A stretch of DNA of 39,335 bases from Fervidicella metallireducens AeB (GCF_000601455.1 NZ_AZQP01000027.1:1-39335), one strand, 5' to 3'. Shown: positions 1-8,868, counted from the stretch's first letter. The notes: generated from the sequence alone by a model not told the origin. Translations and numbers: made by a program.

Positions 1-25
1 CCGTAAATAATGAGGGAGATGAAAT

Positions 26-610
26 ATGACTACTTTATTACTTGTAATTTTTGCTTATCTAATTGGTTCTTTTCCAACTGGAGTAATTATTGGTAAAGTA
101 TTTTTCAATACGGATATAAGGAATCATGGCTCAAAGAATATCGGAGCAACAAATGCCGAAAGAATTCTAGGTAAAAAAGCTGGTTTTGCTGTTTCTATCA
201 TTGATATATTAAAAGTATTTTTACCAGTTTTTATTTATAGAAAACTTACAAATGACATGAATACATCTGCTCTGATAGGAATAGCAGGCTTATTAGGACA
301 CTGCTACCCAATTTACCTGAAATTTAAAGGTGGCAAAGGAGTCTCTTCTTTTTTAGGAATTGTCTTCGGACTTAATTTTTATGTTGGCATCATAACATTA
401 GCAACCTGGAAAGTTCTAAAGCATATTACTAATTATGTATCCGTTTCATCAATGATATCCTGTTTTATTTCTTCATTTATATTTCTTTATTTAAATGGGC
501 CTTCAGTTGTATTTTTTACACTCTTTATAGGATCAATATTCATTGTATATCTACATAGAACTAACATAAAAAGATTATTAAACGGAACGGAAAACAGGGT
601 AAAAAAATAA
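26..610 (+). CDS. plsY: Glycerol-3-phosphate acyltransferase PlsY
   Basis: A 194-residue integral membrane protein. PlsY uses acyl-phosphate to acylate glycerol-3-phosphate at position 1, the first step of phospholipid synthesis, in the cytoplasmic membrane. Seen in the sequence: the N-terminal helix with IGSFPTG, the family signature GSKNIGATNAERILG at about residues 35-50, and the second conserved loop KFKGGKGVSS at about 99-108; several hydrophobic helices make up the rest. Length is normal for the family (about 190-215). The ATG follows GAGGGAG by 8 bases, so the start is well supported. No terminator is visible after it; the argS promoter begins 11 bases past the stop. The gene before the window edge cannot be seen. 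Confidence 0.96.
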   Translation: MTTLLLVIFAYLIGSFPTGVIIGKVFFNTDIRNHGSKNIGATNAERILGKKAGFAVSIIDILKVFLPVFIYRKLTNDMNTSALIGIAGLLGHCYPIYLKFKGGKGVSSFLGIVFGLNFYVGIITLATWKVLKHITNYVSVSSMISCFISSFIFLYLNGPSVVFFTLFIGSIFIVYLHRTNIKRLLNGTENRVKK

Positions 611-621
611 AGTTGATACTA

Positions 622-650
622 TTGCATGTATACAAAAAATGTATTATAAT
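622..650 (+). promoter_or_regulatory. Sigma-A-type promoter of the argS T-box leader
   Basis: TTGCAT at 622-627 and a perfect TATAAT at 645-650 are separated by 17 bases, placing the transcript start near 657, just before the T-box Stem I. Confidence 0.7.
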
Positions 651-656
651 TTAAAG

Positions 657-904
657 AAATTTTTATATTAAAATCGATGAAGAGGAAAAGTAACAAAAGT
701 AATCCCCTTAAGCGAGCAGGGAATGGTGGAAGCCTGTAGGGTTAGCTTTTGAGAAAAGAGCCTTGGAGATGCTGTCGGAAACTGCTTTGCACAAGTACGA
801 TATGCCCCTTTTGGGTTAACATAATGAGTGGCTATATTGCCAATTAGAGTGGTACCGCGGAATATTCCGTCTCTTTTATATAATATAAAGAGACGGTTTT
901 TTGT
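657..904 (+). promoter_or_regulatory. T-box riboswitch, predicted tRNA-Arg sensing
   Basis: A leader of about 245 nt upstream of argS. The conserved T-box sequence AGAGTGGTACCGCGG lies at 846-860. It is followed by a terminator hairpin with arms CCGTCTCTTT and AAAGAGACGG (867-896) and a run of T. Stem I begins around 676-692 (GATGAAGAGGAAAAGTA). The opposite strand of the specifier loop is near 751-766, where the base of the helix (AGG with CCT) can be aligned. In that register the specifier codon is AGA at 757-759 followed by G760, which fits arginine and the downstream gene. Uncharged tRNA binding would favour the antiterminator and switch argS on. The specifier assignment is my own manual folding and is less certain than the T-box itself. 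Confidence 0.93.
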
Positions 905-931
905 TGTCTAAAAATATATGGAGGTGTTTAT

Positions 932-2623
932 ATGGATTATAAAAAAGTAATTGCAGAACGAATAAAAGAAATGACAAATTTAGAAACTGAAACAATAGAA
1001 AAACTGATTGAACAACCACCACAGCCCGATATGGGAGATTATGCTTTTCCTTGTTTTCAATTAGCTAAAACAATGAGAAAAGCACCTAACATTATTGCAC
1101 AAGAATTGAAAACTACGATTAACTCAAATGGATTTGAAAAAATCGAAAATGTTGGAGGTTACTTAAATTTCTTTGTAGGCAAAGCTACATTAAATGAAGT
1201 AACAATAAAAAAAGCACTGGAGGAAAAGGATAAATTCGGTTATTCAGATATAGGTAATGGAAAAAATGTTATTGTTGAATTTTCATCACCTAATATTGCA
1301 AAACCTTTTCATGTTGGTCACCTTTGCTCAACAGCTATTGGGAATTCCCTTTATAAAATATTATCTTCGCAGGGATACAACTGTATTGGTATAAATCATC
1401 TTGGCGATTGGGGCACTCAGTTTGGAAAACTTATTGTGGCTATTGAAAAATGGGTAGATGAAGAAGCCCTTGAAAGGGATGCTATAAAAGAATTATTAAG
1501 AATATACGTTAAATTTCACGATGAAGCCGAAAAAGACCCTACCTTAGAAGAATGTGCAAGACAACGTTTTAAAATGCTCGAAGATGGTTGCGAAAAAGAA
1601 AGAATTCTTTGGCAAAAAATCAAAGATTTGAGCTTAAAAGAATTTAATAAACTCTATGAAAGATTAAATGTCAAATTTGATTCTTATGCTGGAGAAAGTT
1701 TTTATAATGATAAAATCGATTCTTTAGTTGAAGAGCTAAAGCAAAAAAACCTTTTAACTGAAAGTAAAGGAGCTTTAGTTGTTGACCTTAGCGACTTCAA
1801 CATGCCTCCTTGCATAGTTATGAAATCAGATGGTGCAACGATATATGCTACCCGTGACCTTGCAGCAGCTATTTATAGACATAATACTTACAATTTTCAT
1901 AAAAACATCTATGTAGTTGGAACTCCACAAGCTCTGCATTTCAAACAAGTGTTTAAAACGTTAGAGTTAATGGGTTATCAATGGGCTGATGATTGTGTTC
2001 ATGTTGGATTTGGTCTTGTAAAATTTGAAGATAAAAAGCTTTCTACCAGAAAAGGTGATGTTGTTTTTCTTGATGAGCTTTTAGATGAAGCTGTTTCACG
2101 TTCTTTAAAACTAATAGAAGAAAAGAATCCAAACCTTGAAAATAAAGAATTAGTTGCTGAAAAAATAGGTATAGGTGCTGTTTTATTCACCTATTTAAAA
2201 AATAATCGTGAAAGGGATATCATATTCAGTTGGGATGATATAATTAATTTTGATGGTGAAACAGGTCCATATGTACAATATTCATATGCAAGAGGCAGGA
2301 GCATTTTAAGAAAAGCTGAAGGATTTAACTCTAAAGCTGACTATAGTAAGTTAAAATCAAAAGATGAATTTGAATTAGTTAAACTTATTTCTCAATTCAA
2401 CGAAAACATTCTTTTTGCAATTGAAAAATATGAACCATCAATTGTTACTAGATATATTGTAGATGTTGCAAAAGCCTTTAATAAGTTTTATAACCAGTAT
2501 CCAATTATGTCATGTGATGATGATACCCTAAAGGCAGCAAGATTAAATCTTGTGGAAGCTACTACAGTAACAATAAAAAATGCCCTCTCTCTCCTAGGTA
2601 TAGAGGTTGTTGAAAAAATGTAA
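932..2623 (+). CDS. argS: Arginyl-tRNA synthetase
   Basis: Class I aminoacyl-tRNA synthetase of 563 residues that charges tRNA-Arg in the cytoplasm. The HIGH signature appears as HVGH in the block [19 protein letters not shown], and the KMSKS-like loop as KLSTRKGD. The N-terminal Add1 tRNA-recognition domain (about 1-85) and the C-terminal DALR anticodon-binding domain (from about 440, starting near [10 protein letters not shown]) are both present. Length is typical. GGAGG sits 7 bases before the ATG. Expression is controlled by the T-box directly upstream, and a strong intrinsic terminator follows the stop, so it is a single-gene unit. Confidence 0.98.
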   Translation: MDYKKVIAERIKEMTNLETETIEKLIEQPPQPDMGDYAFPCFQLAKTMRKAPNIIAQELKTTINSNGFEKIENVGGYLNFFVGKATLNEVTIKKALEEKDKFGYSDIGNGKNVIVEFSSPNIAKPFHVGHLCSTAIGNSLYKILSSQGYNCIGINHLGDWGTQFGKLIVAIEKWVDEEALERDAIKELLRIYVKFHDEAEKDPTLEECARQRFKMLEDGCEKERILWQKIKDLSLKEFNKLYERLNVKFDSYAGESFYNDKIDSLVEELKQKNLLTESKGALVVDLSDFNMPPCIVMKSDGATIYATRDLAAAIYRHNTYNFHKNIYVVGTPQALHFKQVFKTLELMGYQWADDCVHVGFGLVKFEDKKLSTRKGDVVFLDELLDEAVSRSLKLIEEKNPNLENKELVAEKIGIGAVLFTYLKNNRERDIIFSWDDIINFDGETGPYVQYSYARGRSILRKAEGFNSKADYSKLKSKDEFELVKLISQFNENILFAIEKYEPSIVTRYIVDVAKAFNKFYNQYPIMSCDDDTLKAARLNLVEATTVTIKNALSLLGIEVVEKM

Positions 2624-2627
2624 TTTT

Positions 2628-2664
2628 AAAGCATGCAGAAAGACTTCTGCATGCTTTATTTTTT
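2628..2664 (+). terminator. Intrinsic terminator after argS
   Basis: A 13-bp perfect stem (AAAGCATGCAGAA paired with TTCTGCATGCTTT), loop AGAC, followed by ATTTTTTT. Confidence 0.95.
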
Positions 2665-2763
2665 AAAAATCAATAATTGTTTTTTGACTGAACTAATGGT
2701 ATATTTTATATGGCAATAACTTTATATGCTTTTAAAAAATTGGCAGAAAGGAGCGTGGGGGAG

Positions 2764-3582
2764 ATGCTAATCAAAGATTGGAAAGAATTTTTAATCCCTT
2801 ACGAACAAGCTGTTGAGGAATTAAAAGTCAAATTCAAAAGCATAAGAAAACAATTTCGAAGTAAAAACGAATATTCCCCAATAGAGTTTGTTACCGGTCG
2901 TGTAAAAGAAGTTTCTAGCATTCTTGAAAAATCAAAAAAATTAGACATTCCACTAAATAGAATATACGATGAAATGGAAGATATTGCTGGTATTCGTATT
3001 ATGTGCCAGTTTGTTGAGGACATTTATAAAGTAGTACAAATAATTCATCAAAGGAATGGTAAAGACCTAAATATAATATATGAAAAAGATTATGTAAAGA
3101 ATAAAAAAGAAAGTGGATATAGAAGCTACCATATAATAATTAAATATCCAGTTCAGACAGCTGAAGGCGAAAAAGAAATTTTAGCTGAAATACAAATTCG
3201 AACACTAGGTATGAATTTTTGGGCGACTATTGAACATTCATTGAATTATAAATATAAACAAAGTATACCTGAAAATATCAAAGAAAGACTTAAAAAAGCT
3301 GGAGAACTTGCATTTCTTTTAGATCAGGAAATGTCACAAATAAAAGAAGAAATAGTAGAGGCACAAACTTTGTTTGAAATTAAATCAAATATTATTTCAG
3401 ATATATTGGATAACATAATTACTCTCTATTCACTTGGTAGAATTTCTGATTCAACTGAAATTCAGAACAAATTCAATGAACTTTTAGAACATGGAAATAT
3501 CTCTGAATTAAGTGCCTTGTTGGAAGAATCAAATAATAAAATAAGCAAGTATAGACTAGAAATGTTGCAATTAAATGAATAA
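2764..3582 (+). CDS. relQ: Small alarmone synthetase, RelQ/YjbM type
   Basis: GTP pyrophosphokinase with a stand-alone RelA/SpoT synthetase domain, making (p)ppGpp from ATP and GTP/GDP. Seen: an N-terminal block WKEFLIPYEQAVEELK like that of RelQ, EFVTGRVKEVSSIL, the catalytic stretch DEMEDIAGIRIMC, the nucleotide loop KESGYRSYHIII, and AEIQIRTLGMNFWATIEHSLNYK. There is no HD hydrolase and no TGS/ACT domain. The reading frame is open from 2710, but the ATG at 2764 is the better start: it has an AGGAG/GGGGGAG region upstream and matches the RelQ N terminus, giving 272 residues. Classic RelQ is about 210 residues, so there is a C-terminal extension of roughly 60 residues of helical, charged sequence of unknown role. 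An intrinsic terminator follows. Confidence 0.92.
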   Translation: MLIKDWKEFLIPYEQAVEELKVKFKSIRKQFRSKNEYSPIEFVTGRVKEVSSILEKSKKLDIPLNRIYDEMEDIAGIRIMCQFVEDIYKVVQIIHQRNGKDLNIIYEKDYVKNKKESGYRSYHIIIKYPVQTAEGEKEILAEIQIRTLGMNFWATIEHSLNYKYKQSIPENIKERLKKAGELAFLLDQEMSQIKEEIVEAQTLFEIKSNIISDILDNIITLYSLGRISDSTEIQNKFNELLEHGNISELSALLEESNNKISKYRLEMLQLNE

Positions 3583-3588
3583 GAAATT

Positions 3589-3616
3589 AGACCAGTTAAC
3601 ATCTGGTCTTTTTTTA
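3589..3616 (+). terminator. Intrinsic terminator after relQ
   Basis: AGACCAG (3589-3595) pairs with CTGGTCT (3603-3609), 7-nt loop, then a run of T to 3616. Confidence 0.9.
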
Positions 3617-3713
3617 ATTAAATCAAAATAAAAGAATATAAATATTAGTAAAAAGATTTTTAAGATTTATACTTCACTAATAAACTGGTATAATATAACT
3701 GGGAGTGAATAGC

Positions 3714-5137
3714 ATGCAAAGATATACAGGTAAACTTTATTATATATTCATTATTGTTTTCATGGTTATCATAATACTTATAGCAAACCTTGGCGAGAAC
3801 TTCAAAAACGATGTTTTTTCTAGTAAAGGTGTATTAAATTATCAGAACAAATTATCCCAAACCTGGAATGAAAGCCCTGATTATCAATCATATATTGAAA
3901 ATACGTCGCAAAATATTTTGAAAATCTTAGAAAAAATCAACTATAATCCTGATAACACAGCAATATCATATGATGATTGGGAAATTACTGCTCCATCTAT
4001 TAAATTTCAGTCTCAACTAGAGATTCTATCACGATATGGAAGAACTATCAGAAAATATGAATACGGTACTGATTTTTTGATGATTTCAGGGGTGAAATTT
4101 CTACTGGTGTCGTTAAAAGCAAAGCCACATATTTAACTAATTTAGAAAACTACTATTCTAAGTTTAATAAAATATTGTTATTCGATGGATACAATTTTAA
4201 ATCCAATAATGAAATTTCTGTAATTGATACAAAACTAATGTCTCAGGGTGTCTCAGGGGTAATATCACCCTCCTCCACATCAGATCTCAAAACTAACTCT
4301 GGACTCTATGAAATTTTTAGTATAAACAAACAAGTAAATAAATTAGGCTTATCTAAACTTATTGTGTCTCAAAAAGTTTTTAATGAGCTTCGAGATTTTT
4401 CCAATAAAAACTATATAATTAAAGTTAAAACTGGTGGAAGTATTCAAATTTCTAAACTCAGAAACGTATATATTACAATTAAGGGAAGAAATGCCTCTTA
4501 TAAACCTTTGATTATTGCTTGTTTTTTTGATCCAGTTTATAAAAGTCCTGACAATGCATCAATTGATATAAAAGAACATAATGTTACATTGTCTATTCTA
4601 TTGGAAACAATAAAGATAATACAAGAGCAAAAATCTGTTCAACCTGATCGTACAATTACATTTTCTTTTCTATCCGGCTACATGCAAAATAAAAACGGTC
4701 TGGAAAAGTTGCTTAACAAATACAAGGATGCAGATGTTATTGTTTTAGATAGCTTAGGCAAAAACGATAGGTACTATATGGACTATAATAAAAACCTAAG
4801 GAATTTAAGTAAGACTATTCAATATTTTATGACTAGAAACAATCTCCAAATTAACTCTAAAAATATTTATACCGATAGTTCAAATAACTTTATTTCAATA
4901 TCATCAAATAATCAAACAAACAGATACAATCCTAACGATTCTATTAAAAATTCTGGGAAATTTTTATTATCTTTTATAGGTGATGAATGTTACAATTTAG
5001 ACTTCCTTTCTGGAAACATACGAACACTAAGAACTGTAAAAAGATATATTAGAAATTACACAATACCACTATCGCTTACTACCTTTGCTATGTTAATATT
5101 TGTTATATTCAAAAATGAAAAAACTAAAAACAATTGA
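3714..5137 (+). pseudogene. Membrane-anchored M28-peptidase-like protein, split by a -1 frameshift
   Basis: Two consecutive open frames make one protein of about 474 residues. The first (ATG 3714, ribosome site GGGAGTGA) has an N-terminal membrane helix at about residues 9-30 and runs to about 4078; left alone it stops at 4136. The second frame is open from 4073 and continues as DFRGEISTGVVKSK into the remainder, ending with another membrane helix and a KNEKTKNN tail. The junction is a T6 run (4073-4078). The central part keeps the layout of M28 aminopeptidases (a strand IIACFFDPVY where the family has H-x-D, a helix LSILLETIKIIQE, a strand RTITFSFLSGY), but the metal-binding His and Glu are absent, so it would be catalytically dead. 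The fold assignment is inference. Alternatives to a real break are a missing T in the assembly or -1 recoding at T-TTT-TTG. Confidence 0.7.
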
Positions 5138-5193
5138 CTTAATTAAAAGATAGTAATAAACTAATGATAAATAAGATTGTATAGGTGATATAG

Positions 5194-5616
5194 ATGAAAG
5201 ACTTGAATTTATTATTTAAAGAAAAAAATTTAAAATTAACTCCGCAAAGATATGCTATATATAAATATTTAAAATCTACTAAAAATCACCCTTCTGCAGA
5301 AAGCATTTATGAAGAATTAAAAGAAGACTATCCTACAATGAGTCTTGCTACTGTATATAAAACACTAAAAACTTTAATTGAACTTAATTTGGTTCAAGAA
5401 CTTAACGTTGGTGAGGATAATTTCAGATTTGATGCTAATGTTGACTCTCATCCACATATTTTCTGCTTATCCTGTGGTAGAGTAGATGATGTTGAAGGGG
5501 TTAATTTCACGTTTTTAAACAAAGAGATTGAAAATTACACAGATTACTCTGTAGATACTCATCAACTGTATTTTTATGGCTTATGTCCAAAATGCAAAGA
5601 AAGAGGAAGAAAATAA
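5194..5616 (+). CDS. perR: PerR-type peroxide-sensing Fur-family repressor
   Basis: A 140-residue Fur-family regulator. The winged helix covers about 1-80 (SAESIYEEL ... SLATVYKTLKTL recognition helix). Residues H32, D80, H86, H88 and D99 occupy the positions of the five regulatory-metal ligands of Bacillus subtilis PerR (H37, D85, H91, H93, D104), all with the same offset of five. Position 99 is Asp, as in PerR, and not Glu as in Fur. The structural zinc site is formed by CLSC (91-94) and CPKC (131-134). This points to metal-catalysed histidine oxidation as the peroxide sensor. The ATG follows a weak AGGTGATAT site. Neighbouring peroxide-defence genes are not visible in the window. The C terminus is inside the terminator hairpin. 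Confidence 0.9.
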   Translation: MKDLNLLFKEKNLKLTPQRYAIYKYLKSTKNHPSAESIYEELKEDYPTMSLATVYKTLKTLIELNLVQELNVGEDNFRFDANVDSHPHIFCLSCGRVDDVEGVNFTFLNKEIENYTDYSVDTHQLYFYGLCPKCKERGRK

Positions 5617-5634
5617 CTTCCTCTTTTATTTTTT
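5600..5634 (+). terminator. Intrinsic terminator after perR
   Basis: 10-bp stem AAAGAGGAAG / CTTCCTCTTT (5600-5609 with 5617-5626), then TATTTTTT. The stop codon of perR lies in the loop, and the convergent lipoprotein gene ends at the right arm. On the minus strand it lacks a good T run, so it mainly serves the plus strand. Confidence 0.85.
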
Positions 5635-6876
5635 AAATGTAGCCTTTAATATTCTTTCCCATGCCTCAGATGATTTTACCCTTCCTTCTAAGATTTCTTG
5701 TAATACCCTTGTAGTGTGTTCAGTCATCTTTTCATCCATATTATCCATAATCATAATTGAATTATCATCGCATATCTCTAAATGAGTTTTGATTTTACTT
5801 TTAAGCTTATTTTCACCAACATTAGCAGACATTAAAGGTGCAAAATATCCCTTTTGAGTAATAATTTTTTGTGCATCCTCTGAAAACAAAAATTGAAGAA
5901 ATTTCTCTGCTTTATCTTTATTTTTGGAATTTGAAGGTATACTTAATATTTGTCCTCCAGTTCCACTTACCATAGATACAGGATTATCAATAAATTTAAT
6001 TGGCATTTCAAATACATCATATCTGAAACCAGCAGGTTTTGATTTCTCAATTAAATTTACTGTCCAGGAACCCGCAGGAAGCATCGCCGCTTTTCCCTTT
6101 ATGAAATCGTCTACACTTTGTTTATAATTTATATCAATACTATCTTTTGATATACCTTGAGAAACTATTTTTCCATATAAATCAAAAGCCTGATTTATAC
6201 CTTTAACCTTCTCAAAGGATTTAATGTCAGAGTCGTATATGGAAGTTAGCTCTGTAATCCCAGATGTCTGTGCAGTAATCATACCGAATAGTGTCGTCAA
6301 AGTCCAACCATCCATTGCTCCAATGGTTATTGGATTTATTTTTTTGCTATTGAATTTCTTACATAAATTCATAAGTTCGTTAAAATCACTAGGTTCATTA
6401 AAGCCATATTTTTTAAACATATCAACGTTATAGAATAATTCAATTGTATTTGGCATATCTCCTATACCATAAACCTTACCATTATATTTTCCATAAGCTA
6501 AACATATTTTGTATAATCTATTAGTTAAATCACCACTCTCAACAATCTTGGACAGATCATGCAAATAACCTGATTTAGAAAATTCAATCAACTGAGTCCT
6601 TTTTAATCCAATAATATCTATATCGCCCTTTTGTGATAGAGTTTCATTTATTTTTGTTTCTTCACTAAAATCAGTGATTAATTCTACCTTTACATCTGGA
6701 TTTTGTTTTTCATATTCCTTAACTATTTCTTTATATATACTTCCCTGATCTTTTTCTGAGTAAAAAGTTGCCATTTTAATAGTAGTCTTATTTTTATCTT
6801 TTTCCTCCTTCTTATTACATCCATTTAAAGAAAAAGTCATAAAGAATACTAAAAAAATCGAAACCAATCTTTTCAT
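5626..6876 (-). CDS. ABC transporter solute-binding lipoprotein, sugar-type (family 1)
   Basis: A 416-residue extracellular binding protein. The start is the ATG at 6876, preceded by GGAGGGA; a longer open frame upstream has no ribosome site. The signal peptide MKRLVSIFLVFFMTFSLNGC has a lipobox LNGC, so Cys20 would be lipidated and the protein tethered outside the membrane. The body is typical of the SBP_bac_1 group: IKMATFYSE near the mature N terminus, YGKVYGIGDMPNTIELFYNVDMFKKYG, FIKGKAAMLPAGSW and KDKAEKFLQFLFSEDAQKI. Substrate is probably a carbohydrate, judged only from family. No permease or ATPase gene is adjacent: both flanks are unrelated plus-strand genes, so it is an orphan that must work with a transporter encoded elsewhere. 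Confidence 0.9.
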   Translation of the reverse strand: MKRLVSIFLVFFMTFSLNGCNKKEEKDKNKTTIKMATFYSEKDQGSIYKEIVKEYEKQNPDVKVELITDFSEETKINETLSQKGDIDIIGLKRTQLIEFSKSGYLHDLSKIVESGDLTNRLYKICLAYGKYNGKVYGIGDMPNTIELFYNVDMFKKYGFNEPSDFNELMNLCKKFNSKKINPITIGAMDGWTLTTLFGMITAQTSGITELTSIYDSDIKSFEKVKGINQAFDLYGKIVSQGISKDSIDINYKQSVDDFIKGKAAMLPAGSWTVNLIEKSKPAGFRYDVFEMPIKFIDNPVSMVSGTGGQILSIPSNSKNKDKAEKFLQFLFSEDAQKIITQKGYFAPLMSANVGENKLKSKIKTHLEICDDNSIMIMDNMDEKMTEHTTRVLQEILEGRVKSSEAWERILKATFKK

Positions 6877-7060
6877 AATAATTCCCTCCTCAAAGGTATT
6901 ATAATATATAATGCAGGTTAAAACACTAACAATTTTCATATCTACTGCTTATCTTTAATTTGTTCACATTTTAATAAATTAAACACAATTTATTTGTTTA
7001 TTTTCTATTTTTACAAATATTTTTTTTTTGAAATTCATATAATTTAGTGGAGGTGAAATC

Positions 7061-7957
7061 ATGAAATTAAAAGTGTATATAGTCAAAAAACAACAGCTTA
7101 TATGGGCTGCAATCGTACTTTTAATAATTATTGTTTCGGCAATACTTATAATTAGTATTAAAGCACAACAGACAATCAGCAATGTAACACCAGCAAAAAC
7201 CTATCATGTTGATCTTGATAATGACGGTAAATCTGATTCTATTATATTGAATACCGACAGTGATACTGGAAAATATTCAGTTACCATAATGTCACCTGAC
7301 GGCATCGCCCATTCTCTTGAAGCTGATCCTGCAATAAAGACTTTAGGATATTTTTCTAAGGATTGGCCTATAAAAATTACCCTTGAAGATATTAATAATG
7401 ATGGTACTTCTGAGGTAATCTTACAATCATCAGATCAACAAGGACCTATACTTCATATATTTAAATATGCAAATGGAGAAACAGAACGAATTGCCTCTGG
7501 CAGATATTCATTCTATGGAACATTTAAATCTCCTGTTGATAAATCCAATATACTTATGCTGGGTTCCAAAAATAACAGCGAAATAAAATATACTTATCTA
7601 TCAACTAAATTTGGCAAGTTATATCCATATATGGCACCATCCTCTTTAAATCTTGGAAAAACTGTAATATCAAACATCGTATCCTACATTGAAAAAATGG
7701 ACGTTGAAACATCTTCTATGGATGCTGAAAATAAACATGTTTCAAAACTTTCAAAGGGTAGTTTTTTGGACTGTTTATTGACTAGTGCTAAATATTATGG
7801 TCATGAAATTCCATCTGAATGTTCCTATATAATGAGAACAAAAAGTATCTCAAACAATAACGAAAACCTTGTAACTTATAAAATTACACTAAAATTATCA
7901 AAATATGATACAAAAAAACCAGAATATAAAATAACAAGTATTAACATTATTAAATAA
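7061..7957 (+). CDS. Membrane-anchored FG-GAP/VCBS-like protein
   Basis: A 298-residue protein of unknown function. One N-terminal membrane helix (about residues 12-30, WAAIVLLIIIVSAILIISI) anchors an outer domain. Two Asp-rich segments, VDLDNDGKSD and LEDINNDGTSE, have the D-x-D-x-D-G spacing of calcium-binding FG-GAP/VCBS or dockerin-like loops. The segment FKYANGETERI after the second fits a beta-propeller-like repeat. GGAGGTGA lies 6 bases before the ATG. It is followed after 41 bases by a shorter relative with the same architecture, so the two are probably one transcription unit and a local duplication. What it binds cannot be told from the sequence. Confidence 0.85.
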   Translation: MKLKVYIVKKQQLIWAAIVLLIIIVSAILIISIKAQQTISNVTPAKTYHVDLDNDGKSDSIILNTDSDTGKYSVTIMSPDGIAHSLEADPAIKTLGYFSKDWPIKITLEDINNDGTSEVILQSSDQQGPILHIFKYANGETERIASGRYSFYGTFKSPVDKSNILMLGSKNNSEIKYTYLSTKFGKLYPYMAPSSLNLGKTVISNIVSYIEKMDVETSSMDAENKHVSKLSKGSFLDCLLTSAKYYGHEIPSECSYIMRTKSISNNNENLVTYKITLKLSKYDTKKPEYKITSINIIK

Positions 7958-7998
7958 TTTATATATTTCTGCTAATACTATTCATAGGAGGTTGTGCT

Positions 7999-8661
7999 AT
8001 GAAGAAAGTGTTAGCAGTTATATTTTTATCGATATTTACTTTTTTAAGTTGCAAATATATATTCTTACAAGAAAAAATAACATTTAATAATATATCTAAA
8101 CATCGTATACTGTTTTCCTCCCCTGGGGATTTTGATGGTGACAATACTATTGAATATTTACAGATATATAAATCTAACGATAAAGAATATTACCTTAGAA
8201 TAATAGATGAAAAAACAAAATATACCTATGAATTAAACTTTAAAGCTGAGGAATTTACAACACAGATTGATGATGTCAATAACGATAAAAAAGATGATTT
8301 CTTACTTTTTATAACAAAAGAAGATAAACAGGAAATGTACATATATACATTACAAAGTAATGTTATTCACCAGTCCTTTTACTCTGCAGAACTAGAAAAA
8401 CTTTTAAATATCAAATCTATAAATGGAAAATATATATTAAGCTACAATAATTCAGTTAAAACTTTTCTTGCAAAGAATCACCTGGAGTTAAGCTTTTACT
8501 ACACTGATTTAGATTTTGATGAAGCTTACGAAGGCCCTATATTTGTTTCACAAGGAATAATTAAATCAACAGATGAAAGAAATATTAAAAAAATAAATAC
8601 CTATTATTATTTTGATAGATATTGGAATATTCATTTGAAAGACTTTAACATAAAACAATAA
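7999..8661 (+). CDS. Membrane-anchored FG-GAP-like protein, paralogue of the gene upstream
   Basis: A 220-residue protein of unknown function. It has an N-terminal signal/anchor helix (MKKVLAVIFLSIFTFLSC; the Cys is not in a convincing lipobox) and Asp-rich segments PGDFDGDNTIEYLQI and IDDVNNDKKDDFLLF, which align in spacing with VDLDNDGKSD and LEDINNDGTSE of the preceding protein. AGGAGG is 8 bases before the ATG. An intrinsic terminator follows 24 bases after the stop. Paralogy is inferred from architecture and loop motifs; overall similarity looks low. Confidence 0.82.
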   Translation: MKKVLAVIFLSIFTFLSCKYIFLQEKITFNNISKHRILFSSPGDFDGDNTIEYLQIYKSNDKEYYLRIIDEKTKYTYELNFKAEEFTTQIDDVNNDKKDDFLLFITKEDKQEMYIYTLQSNVIHQSFYSAELEKLLNIKSINGKYILSYNNSVKTFLAKNHLELSFYYTDLDFDEAYEGPIFVSQGIIKSTDERNIKKINTYYYFDRYWNIHLKDFNIKQ

Positions 8662-8684
8662 CAGCTACAAATTACCCTTGAATT

Positions 8685-8726
8685 AACATCCATTTTTAAA
8701 TCATTGAGTAAGATGGATGTTTTTCT
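8685..8726 (+). terminator. Intrinsic terminator of the FG-GAP gene pair
   Basis: AACATCCAT (8685-8693) pairs with ATGGATGTT (8713-8721) across a 19-nt loop, and the right arm runs into TTTTT. Confidence 0.8.
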
Positions 8727-8734
8727 GTTATTAC

Positions 8735-8834
8735 TGCAAAAAAACAGGGCCGGATTTCCGGCCATAAGGGGGATGGGGGGTTCTGTTTATGGAAACCTTT
8801 GTTTCCATCTCAAGGTGGGTTCCTTGAGCCTTCA
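8735..8834 (-). ncRNA. C-rich structured small RNA candidate (CsfG-like?)
   Basis: On the minus strand three perfect hairpins follow one another: 8809-8828 (7 bp, loop AACCCA), 8789-8808 (8 bp, loop AAAG) and 8748-8763 (GGCCGG/CCGGCC, loop AAAT). The last is followed by CTG and seven T, so it is an intrinsic terminator in that direction. Between the second and third hairpin is a C-rich single strand (AACCCCCCATCCCCC). No reading frame spans the region. The predicted RNA is about 100 nt and convergent with the gene upstream. A C-rich, terminator-ended RNA behind a sigma-G-like promoter in a spore former recalls CsfG, but I cannot confirm the family from memory. The raiA-type RNA is another possibility. 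Confidence 0.6.
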
Positions 8835-8839
8835 TTATC

Positions 8840-8868
8840 TATGATGTCCAATTTTCATTAACTTATAC
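8840..8868 (-). promoter_or_regulatory. Sigma-G/sigma-F-like promoter for the small RNA
   Basis: Read on the minus strand, GTATA (8868-8864) is 17 bases from CATCATA (8846-8840). This is close to the forespore sigma-G consensus (GHATR, 17-18 bases, CATWHTA) with one mismatch. The predicted start is about 6 bases before the first hairpin. Confidence 0.45.

Noticed and set aside
1999-2190. Open frame of 63 codons on the minus strand within argS
   Set aside because: Antisense shadow of a well-supported synthetase; no ribosome site and no independent coding character.
7959-8144. Minus-strand open frame overlapping the second FG-GAP gene
   Set aside because: Shadow frame; the plus-strand gene has a strong ribosome site and family-like motifs.
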